DNA of 64,000 nt from Chitinimonas arctica. GTDB lineage: Bacteria > Pseudomonadota > Gammaproteobacteria > Burkholderiales > Chitinimonadaceae. Where the stretch lies: NCBI RefSeq assembly GCF_007431345.1, contig NZ_CP041730.1, forward strand, positions 1,178,001 to 1,242,000, read 5' to 3'. The notes beneath the pieces were generated by a model. That model worked only from the letters and a program-made list of their open reading frames with translations, was not told where the DNA came from and did not search any database. The stretch's first letter is position 1. Each line of letters begins with the position of its first letter. The translations under genes were made by a program, and so were the position numbers. This document shows positions 58,008 through 64,000 of the stretch, in pieces.

Positions 58008-58114
58008 CACGGTATCTACTCTCCTTTGTACTGCATATTGGCAATCAGCCAATTCGTTCTACTGTGGTGGCGCTCGGCACAATGTCCGCGAGTGCTTCTG
58101 CTAGAATCGCCGAC

Positions 58115-59920
58115 ATGACCTATCAAGTACTGGCCCGTAAGTGGCGACCGAGATCCTTTGCAACCCTGGTAGGGCAGGAGCATGTAGTCAAGGCCTTGAG
58201 CAACGCACTGGAAAACCAGCGCTTGCACCATGCCTACCTGCTTACCGGCACCAGAGGGGTGGGCAAGACCACTATTGCCCGCATTCTGGCGAAATCGCTC
58301 AACTGCGAAACAGGCCTGACCGCCACGCCTTGTGGCGTATGCGATGCATGCAAGCAGATCGATGCGGGTCGCTTCGTCGATCTGCTGGAGATCGACGCTG
58401 CCTCCAACACCGGTATCGACAATATCCGCGAGGTGCTGGATAACGCCCAGTACTCGCCCACGCAAGGCCGCTTCAAGGTTTACATCATCGACGAAGTGCA
58501 CATGCTGTCCAAGAGTGCCTTCAACGCCATGCTGAAAACGCTGGAAGAGCCGCCCAGCCATGTGAAGTTTATCCTGGCCACCACCGATCCGCAGAAGGTG
58601 CCGGTCACCGTATTGTCGCGCTGCCTGCAGTTCTCGTTAAGGCAAATGCTGCCAGCCCAGATCAGCGGTCACCTGCGGCACGTGCTGGAAGCCGAGTCGG
58701 TGGGCTACGAAGCCGGCGCCCTGACCTTGCTGGGTCACGCTGCAGCCGGAAGTATGCGGGATGCCTTATCCCTGCTGGACCAGGCCATCGCATATGGCGC
58801 GGGCACGGTAGAGGAAGCCGGCGTAAGAGCCATGCTGGGCGCGGTGGATCAATCCTATCTGTTTGAGTTGCTGACCAGGCTGGCGGCTCAAGATGGCGCA
58901 GGCTTGATGGCGGCGGCGGAAGATTTGGTGACGCGCGGGGTCGGCAGCGACGCAGCCCTGCAGGAACTGGCTTCCCTGCTGCATCAATTGGCGCTGCTGC
59001 AAGCCGTGCCCAGCACCATCTCGACCGACCACCCACAGTATGGTGAGCTGAATCGGCTAGTTCCGCTGTTCAGCGCCGAAGATCTACAGCTCTATTATCA
59101 GATCGCCCTGCAGGGCCGGCGCGATCTTTCCTTGGCGCCCGACGAGTTCGCCGGAATGAGTATGACGCTGCTGCGCATGCTGGCTTTCGCCCCTGCACGC
59201 AAACAGTACGTGGCCACAGGGCCGGATTCCTCTCCCCCCCCTGCCCGCGAAGCGCTTCCCCTCCCCTCCCCGGGCGATACCGGGGTGAAGACTGCGCAAA
59301 CCTCCTCCGCAGGGAGTGATGCGATGGCGGCTGCGCCTTTGGCAATACCCTCCCCGGAACCGGAACCGGAACCGGTACCGGCGCCCGCGCCGATCGCCGA
59401 GACCAGGCCTACCCCACCCTGGGAAGAACTGCCGGACGCGCTAGAAACCCCTCCCGTGCCATTTGTCGCGCCGGTAGCCGAAGTGGCGCAGGAGATGCCG
59501 GAAGAGGCGCCTCCCGAAGCACCGGCCGAGTTCACCGGAGACTGGGCTGCCTTGGTGGGTCGCCTGAAGCTGGGTGGCCTGGCGGTCATGCTGGCACAGC
59601 ATGCCGAATTGCAAAGCCACGAGGGCCTCAGCTTCCAGTTGGCCGTGCCCGATGCGCACAAAGTGGTCGCGGGGCCGGATTATCGTGAAAAGCTGGAACA
59701 GGCCTTGAGCCAGCATTTTGGCCAACGGGCCCATGTCACGATCTCGGTCGGCGGTGTCAGCCACGCCACGCCGGCCGCACAGCAACAGCGCGAGCGGCAA
59801 GCGCGCCTGGCCGATGCGGCCGATGCGCTCAATAGCGATCCCTTCGTGCAGTCGCTGATCGCCGATTTTGGCGCCACAGTGCTGCCCGACACGATACAAA
59901 CGCGCACAGACCCTGTTTGA
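58115..59920 (+). CDS. dnaX: DNA polymerase III gamma/tau subunit
   Basis: 601 aa. Clamp-loader ATPase with Walker A TGTRGVGKTTIARIL (residues 44-58), a four-Cys zinc module (NCETGLTATPCGVCDACKQI), Walker B VYIIDEVHML and sensor region VTVLSRCLQF. A Pro/Glu-rich linker at about 425-530 leads to the tau-type C-terminal domain that binds the polymerase. I saw no A-AAA-AAG-type slippery site in the gamma/tau junction, so gamma may not be made by frameshifting. ATG 58115 is the conserved MTYQVLARKWRPRSF start. It heads a recombination/replication group with ybaB and recR. Confidence 0.96.
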   Translation: MTYQVLARKWRPRSFATLVGQEHVVKALSNALENQRLHHAYLLTGTRGVGKTTIARILAKSLNCETGLTATPCGVCDACKQIDAGRFVDLLEIDAASNTGIDNIREVLDNAQYSPTQGRFKVYIIDEVHMLSKSAFNAMLKTLEEPPSHVKFILATTDPQKVPVTVLSRCLQFSLRQMLPAQISGHLRHVLEAESVGYEAGALTLLGHAAAGSMRDALSLLDQAIAYGAGTVEEAGVRAMLGAVDQSYLFELLTRLAAQDGAGLMAAAEDLVTRGVGSDAALQELASLLHQLALLQAVPSTISTDHPQYGELNRLVPLFSAEDLQLYYQIALQGRRDLSLAPDEFAGMSMTLLRMLAFAPARKQYVATGPDSSPPPAREALPLPSPGDTGVKTAQTSSAGSDAMAAAPLAIPSPEPEPEPVPAPAPIAETRPTPPWEELPDALETPPVPFVAPVAEVAQEMPEEAPPEAPAEFTGDWAALVGRLKLGGLAVMLAQHAELQSHEGLSFQLAVPDAHKVVAGPDYREKLEQALSQHFGQRAHVTISVGGVSHATPAAQQQRERQARLADAADALNSDPFVQSLIADFGATVLPDTIQTRTDPV

Positions 59921-59967
59921 GCGCGATTTTCTTCCATCCCTTCCCATTCAAGTTTCAAGGAGCAAGC

Positions 59968-60294
59968 ATGTTTAACAAGGGCGGACTGGGCAATCTGATG
60001 AAGCAAGCCCAGCAGATGCAGGAAAATATGAAGAAGGCCCAGGAGCAACTGGCCGAGGTCGACGTGGAGGGCCAGTCCGGCGGCGGTATGGTCAAGATCG
60101 TCATGAATTGCCACCACCTGGTGCGCCGCATTCAGATCGACCCCAGCGTGATGGACGACAAGGAAATGCTGGAGGACCTGATTGCCGCGGCCTTCAACGA
60201 CGCCTTGCGTAAAGCCGAGCAGACTTCGCAGGACAAGATGGCCGGCTTCAGCGCCGGCCTGAACCTGCCGCCAGGCATGAAGCTGCCTTTTTGA
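59968..60294 (+). CDS. ybaB: YbaB/EbfC nucleoid-associated protein
   Basis: 108 aa. The family motif MKQAQQMQENMKKAQEQLAE is followed by KIVMNCHHLVRRIQIDPSVM and a Met/Gly-rich tail. Binds DNA as a dimer. The order dnaX-ybaB-recR is conserved in proteobacteria. AAGGAGC precedes the ATG. Confidence 0.96.
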   Translation: MFNKGGLGNLMKQAQQMQENMKKAQEQLAEVDVEGQSGGGMVKIVMNCHHLVRRIQIDPSVMDDKEMLEDLIAAAFNDALRKAEQTSQDKMAGFSAGLNLPPGMKLPF

Positions 60295-60432
60295 TTGATT
60301 TCACGCTAGGCGCCACCCCCGGCCTCTCCTGACGAGGGCCGAGCCCGTCACGCGGTGTAAACCGATTTGACGGGCTTGCGGGGCGTCCATCGATGGACCT
60401 GACCCCATTCCCAAAGCACCGCCTGGCATCCC

Positions 60433-61029
60433 ATGAAAATCCCCTCTTCGCTTGACCAGCTGATCGATGCGCTGCGCATTCTTCCCGGCGTGGGTCCGAA
60501 ATCGGCGCAACGCATGGCTTATCACCTGCTGCAGCGCAATCAGTCGGGCGCGGCCGCCTTGGCCCACGCCCTGGCCGATGCCTTGACCAAGCTGCGCCAT
60601 TGCCAGCGCTGCAATACCTTTACCGAATTCGATCTTTGCGAGCTATGCGCCGATCCGGCCCGCGACAAACGCCAGCTTTGCGTGGTGGAGATGCCTACCG
60701 ATTTGCTGCGTATTGAACAGACCTTGGCATTCAAGGGCTGCTATTTCGTGCTGATGGGCAAACTTTCACCGTTGGATGGGGTAGGCCCCGACGATATTCA
60801 TTTCGACAAGTTGCTTGCGCGCGCCCAGGATGGTGAAGTGGAGGAGGTGATTCTTTCCACCAACTTCACAGTGGAGGGTGAAGCAACTGCCCATTATCTG
60901 GCCGAATTACTACGCGCACAGGGCTTGCGGGTCAGCCGGATTGCCCGTGGCCTGCCCTCGGGCGGTGAACTCGAGCATGTGGATAGCAGTACACTGGCGC
61001 AAGCTTTATTGGAGCGGCGCAGTTTGTGA
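60433..61029 (+). CDS. recR: Recombination protein RecR
   Basis: 198 aa. Helix-hairpin-helix PSSLDQLIDALRILPGVGPK, a four-Cys zinc finger CQRCNTFTEFDLCELC, then the Toprim domain (LCVVEMPTDLLRIEQTLAFK and LSPLDGVGPDDI). Loads RecA with RecF/RecO. Third gene of the dnaX group; 138 bp after ybaB. Confidence 0.97.
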   Translation: MKIPSSLDQLIDALRILPGVGPKSAQRMAYHLLQRNQSGAAALAHALADALTKLRHCQRCNTFTEFDLCELCADPARDKRQLCVVEMPTDLLRIEQTLAFKGCYFVLMGKLSPLDGVGPDDIHFDKLLARAQDGEVEEVILSTNFTVEGEATAHYLAELLRAQGLRVSRIARGLPSGGELEHVDSSTLAQALLERRSL

Positions 61030-61321
61030 TCGGTACATACAGAAGTACTTATCCACTTTTCCCCCACCTGCCGGCACTGTATTGCCTCAGCAACACGCTG
61101 GCCTGCAAGGATCTGCTTTGCAAGTTCAATTCCTTGATTTATATGAAAATATTAAAATCCTTGCTTTACTTCACCCCAAGCAGTATGGGGCATTCAAGTA
61201 ATCACTCTGATTTTGCCGCGAGTCTGTCCACAAAGTTACCCACAGCACCTTCTGTTGAAGCTTGCGCCGTGAACCTAGTAAACTCGGCAACAATTTTGTC
61301 AACCGCCGCCGAGCGCATTCG

Positions 61322-62065
61322 ATGACTGCTTCCATCAAGCCGGCCCCCGCCCGTAGTACCGCCTTGTTTGAAATCAAGAGCGCTGCGCTCAATCTGATCG
61401 CCTTTGCTCCCAAGACTGCCGATCTTGCCGGCCTCGAAGCGGCACTCAGCCAGAAACTGGGTGGCAGGGCCGATTTTTTCGGCGGAGATGCCGTGGTCCT
61501 GGAGCTGGCTGATTGGCCACCCCATGCCACCGCGCTTGATTTGAGCGGCTTGATCAGCATTCTGCGTAAATCCGGCTTGCAAGCAGTAGCAGCGCGCGGG
61601 GTCGGCGCGGCGGCTCGCGAGGCGGTGATCAGGGCCGGCCTGGCGCTATTGCCCGACACGCCCCTGCGCGACACGGCCGTGGATAGCCGAACCTGCGAGG
61701 CGAAACCCGCACCGGTGGCCGCGGTCAATCAGACGCTGATCATCGATAAACCCGTGCGCAGCGGCCAACAGGTCTACGCGCGCGGCGGCGACCTGATCGT
61801 GCTGGCCCTGGTGAGCCATGGCGCCGAGGTCATCGCCGACGGCAATATCCATGTCTACGCACCCTTGCGCGGTCGCGCCCTGGCCGGTGCGCGCGGCGAT
61901 ACCGGCGTCCGTATCTTTACCCATTGCATGCAAGCCGAACTGCTCTCCATCGCCGGCATCTATCGCTCCCTGGATGAGCCGTTGCCGCAGAGCATTAAGG
62001 CCCAAGCCGCCCAGGTAAGGCTGGACGGCAACAAACTCGTGATCGAAGCGCTGGCGCTCGATTGA
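61322..62065 (+). CDS. minC: Septum site-determining protein MinC
   Basis: 247 aa. An N-terminal domain (FEIKSAALNLIAFAPKTADL) and a C-terminal beta-helix domain (VRSGQQVYARGGDLIVLALV, AHGAEVIADGNIHVYAPLRG) are joined by a short linker. Inhibits FtsZ away from mid-cell in concert with MinD. First gene of minCDE; the 292-bp gap before it holds no gene I can see. Confidence 0.96.
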   Translation: MTASIKPAPARSTALFEIKSAALNLIAFAPKTADLAGLEAALSQKLGGRADFFGGDAVVLELADWPPHATALDLSGLISILRKSGLQAVAARGVGAAAREAVIRAGLALLPDTPLRDTAVDSRTCEAKPAPVAAVNQTLIIDKPVRSGQQVYARGGDLIVLALVSHGAEVIADGNIHVYAPLRGRALAGARGDTGVRIFTHCMQAELLSIAGIYRSLDEPLPQSIKAQAAQVRLDGNKLVIEALALD

Positions 62066-62091
62066 TTCGTTGAATATTTCAGGGAAAAAAC

Positions 62092-62901
62092 GTGGCAAAA
62101 ATCATCGTCGTGACCTCCGGCAAGGGTGGCGTAGGCAAGACCACCACCAGTGCCAGCTTCGCATCCGGCCTCGCGCTACGCGGCAATAAAGTCGCCGTCA
62201 TCGACTTCGATGTGGGTCTGCGCAATCTCGACCTCATCATGGGCTGCGAGCGCCGCGTGGTATATGACTTCGTCAATGTGATCCAGGGTGAAGCCAAGCT
62301 GAGCCAGGCGCTGATCAAGGATAAGCATTGCGACAATTTGTTCGTCCTGCCCGCTTCGCAAACGCGGGATAAGGAAGCACTGACCCGCGAAGGCGTGGAA
62401 AAAGTGTTGAACGAGCTGGCGGCGGACGGCTTCGACTACATTATCTGCGACTCTCCGGCCGGCATCGAAACCGGCGCCCTGCTGGCGCTCTATTTCGCCG
62501 ACGAAGCCCTGGTGGTGACCAATCCGGAAGTCTCTTCGGTACGCGATTCGGACCGTATCCTGGGTATTCTGGATGCGAAATCGCGCAAGGCCGAGCAGGG
62601 GCAATCCCTCAAGGCCCACCTGCTGATTACCCGCTATGCTCCCAAGCGGGTAGATGCCGGCGAAATGCTGTCGCTGGACGATATCAAGCATCTGCTGCGC
62701 ATTCCACTGATCGGCGTCATTCCGGAATCGGAATCCGTCCTGCAGGCTTCCAATAGCGGCACACCGGCCGTTCACCTGGAAGGCTCGGAAGTATCCGAAG
62801 CCTACAAGGATGTGGTGGCACGTTTCCTGGGCGAAGATCGCCCATTGCGCTTTATCGAGACGCCCAAGCAAGGCTGGCTCAAGCGCCTGTTCGGAGGGTA
62901 A
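62092..62901 (+). CDS. minD: Septum site-determining ATPase MinD
   Basis: 269 aa. Deviant Walker A VVTSGKGGVGKTTTSASF near the start, signature FDVGLRNLDLIMGCERRVVYD and membrane-targeting C-terminal helix (PKQGWLKRLFGG). The start codon is GTG 62092, with AGGGA upstream. ParA/MinD ATPase that recruits MinC and responds to MinE. Confidence 0.97.
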   Translation: MAKIIVVTSGKGGVGKTTTSASFASGLALRGNKVAVIDFDVGLRNLDLIMGCERRVVYDFVNVIQGEAKLSQALIKDKHCDNLFVLPASQTRDKEALTREGVEKVLNELAADGFDYIICDSPAGIETGALLALYFADEALVVTNPEVSSVRDSDRILGILDAKSRKAEQGQSLKAHLLITRYAPKRVDAGEMLSLDDIKHLLRIPLIGVIPESESVLQASNSGTPAVHLEGSEVSEAYKDVVARFLGEDRPLRFIETPKQGWLKRLFGG

Positions 62902-62904
62902 GCC

Positions 62905-63165
62905 ATGTCTTTTCTCGATTATTTGCTTGGCAGCAAGAAGAAGTCGGCGTCGGTGGCGCGCGAAAGGCTGCAGATCATCCTGGCGCATGAACGGGCCGGG
63001 CGTGGCGGACCCGATTACCTGCCTGCCTTGCAGCAGGAGTTGATCGCCGTCATCTCCAAATATGTCTCGGTGGGCCAGGACGACATCAAGGTGTCGCTGG
63101 AACGCCAGGATGACTACGATGTGCTGGAGGTCAATATCGTCCTGCCGGAAACGGTAAAACGGTAG
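62905..63165 (+). CDS. minE: Cell division topological specificity factor MinE
   Basis: 86 aa. MSFLDYLLGSKKKSASVARE at the N-terminus, then RLQIILAHERAGRGGPDYLP and KYVSVGQDDIKVSLERQDDY. It starts three bases after minD, so the genes are coupled. A terminator follows at 63285-63309. Confidence 0.96.
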   Translation: MSFLDYLLGSKKKSASVARERLQIILAHERAGRGGPDYLPALQQELIAVISKYVSVGQDDIKVSLERQDDYDVLEVNIVLPETVKR

Positions 63166-63284
63166 GTTGAAATCCAAAGGTAGCGTCGAGTTGCATTTCC
63201 GGCGGACATAGGCACCCCCTCGTGAAGGCGGGGGGATGGGCGCCAAACGTCGCGTAAATGCAAATAGCGAGGGTCCGTCTTATC

Positions 63285-63309
63285 AAGCCGGGCATCACCC
63301 GGCTTTTTT
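63285..63309 (+). terminator. Terminator after minCDE
   Basis: AAGCCGGG and CCCGGCTT pair around a CATCA loop, followed by TTTTTT at about 63304-63309. It lies 120 bp after minE and just before the next gene. Confidence 0.92.
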
Positions 63310-63364
63310 GCTGCCATACTCGCCGCCAAAGCCAGCCAGAGAGCGGGATATCACACTGAACACC

Positions 63365-64000
63365 ATGACCGACGAAGCAGAAGTCAATACACACCCCGAG
63401 CGCCCGATCCAGCTCGAAAAATTCCTCAGTCAGCGCGCCACCGAACGCTGGTGCAAACGCCTGTCCGCCGACTATCCAGCCGCCGAATATTGGCTTTGCC
63501 ATGAGGCTCGGATTCTGCAGGGTTTCCAACGTGATCCGCGTTACGCGGCCCGCTTTATCGGGGTGGACCTGGACCGCAATGTATTGATTTCGGAAGCGGC
63601 CGGCCATCCGCTCACGCATTGGCTGGCTACGCCGGTGGGTCAGTTGGAACACCCCTTCCAGCGTTCCAGTGATCTGGTCCGGCTGATCTTGGCGGCCCTG
63701 CGCGCTTTAGCGCATCTCAGCCGGGCCGGCCTGGTACACGGCGGCTTGCGTCCCGACCTGATCGTGCTGCGGCAAAACGATAAATACCAGATCGACTTCG
63801 ATAGCCTCGCGCTAATCGATTTCGGGGTAGCCCGCAACAGCCAGCAGCGGATCGAGAAACCCCTGTTCATCGATCTTGCCAGCCCGGACGCCGCCTACCT
63901 GGCGCCCAGCATGCGCGAGGCCATCCAGCGCGACTGGCAGACCTACGCCAAGCTGGTGGGTGAATCGGGCAAGTCCAGCTGGTATGAACTCTCCGAAACG
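63365..64000 (+). CDS. Protein-kinase-like protein with a degenerate catalytic loop (partial, 212 aa visible)
   Basis: The frame is open from ATG 63365 to the window edge without a stop. It resembles a kinase lobe: a possible helix C in YWLCHEARILQGF, the segment LVHGGLRPDLIVLRQND at the catalytic-loop position, and LIDFGVARNSQQR at the DFG. Where active kinases have HGDLKPxN the sequence reads HGGLRPDL, so the catalytic Asp and the metal-binding Asn are lost; no glycine loop is obvious. A pseudokinase or divergent kinase is likely. The C-terminal part lies beyond the window. Confidence 0.6.
   Translation, partial: MTDEAEVNTHPERPIQLEKFLSQRATERWCKRLSADYPAAEYWLCHEARILQGFQRDPRYAARFIGVDLDRNVLISEAAGHPLTHWLATPVGQLEHPFQRSSDLVRLILAALRALAHLSRAGLVHGGLRPDLIVLRQNDKYQIDFDSLALIDFGVARNSQQRIEKPLFIDLASPDAAYLAPSMREAIQRDWQTYAKLVGESGKSSWYELSET

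Noticed and set aside
57607..58114. 4.5S RNA gene (ffs) next to dnaX, common in other bacteria
   Set aside because: The conserved GGTCAGGTCCGGAAGGAAGC core is absent from this window.
58115..59920. Programmed frameshift in dnaX giving gamma
   Set aside because: No A-AAA-AAG-type slippery heptamer with following stem was found at the expected place.

Overview
The window comes from the chromosome of a GC-rich Gram-negative bacterium, most likely a betaproteobacterium of the Neisseriales/Chitinimonas type. The class-level call rests on gene content: a GlrK-QseG-GlrR set, the prkA-yeaH-spoVR operon, dnaX-ybaB-recR, minCDE, a class I PHA synthase and ArgP/ArgO. The genus is a guess. Average composition is roughly 60% GC, with AT-rich islands at 14.2-15.4 kb and 42.6-45.3 kb.

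Layout. 0-5.1 kb: the first codons of a leftward gene, a giant WGR-DUF4132 protein and an endonuclease I lipoprotein. 5.5-9.1 kb: a compact three-gene unit of unknown product, made of an HxD 2-oxoglutarate/Fe(II) oxygenase resembling the BesD amino-acid halogenase/hydroxylase family, a PurD-like ATP-grasp ligase with an altered loop, and a second ATP-grasp ligase. This is the best candidate for an undescribed biosynthetic system. 9.1-12.5 kb: a thaumatin/GH64-like protein and a complete quorum-sensing module (luxI, an rsaL homologue and luxR) with a lux-type box. 12.9-20.9 kb: mostly unrelated single genes (DUF5610, DUF2062, an AT-rich orphan, argP/argO, phaC, a DODA-type dioxygenase and a FliD-like protein). 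21-29.4 kb: an amine or amino-alcohol catabolic locus with a glutamine-synthetase-like ligase, aldehyde dehydrogenase, Fe-alcohol dehydrogenase, M81 metallohydrolase, permease and LysR regulator. 29.5-32.6 kb: an exported beta-helix protein, a hotdog-fold protein and a small membrane protein.

32.7-38.6 kb is a signalling block: a LytS/LytR-type pair, then glrK-qseG-glrR. A near-perfect sigma-54 promoter with two GlrR-like activator sites lies between glrR and a periplasmic BON-domain gene, so the target of the system appears to sit directly downstream. 38.7-42.6 kb holds a methyltransferase, a MocR regulator divergent from a DUF2917 gene with a perfect inverted repeat between them, a structured intergenic region that may encode a small RNA, and an isochorismatase-family hydrolase. 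42.6-45.3 kb is a decayed mobile island: a degenerate IS630 element inserted in a frameshifted RelA/SpoT-domain gene, beside an internally deleted integrase.

45.3-52.0 kb: the prkA-yeaH-spoVR stress operon (leftward), a LexA-like repressor preceded by a GAAC-N4-GTTC palindrome, and a D-lactate dehydrogenase. 52.1-57.6 kb: a complete leftward rRNA operon (16S, tRNA-Ile, tRNA-Ala, 23S, 5S) with promoter, boxA elements and terminator. 57.8-64 kb: housekeeping genes dnaX, ybaB, recR and minCDE, then a partial pseudokinase-like gene running off the right edge.
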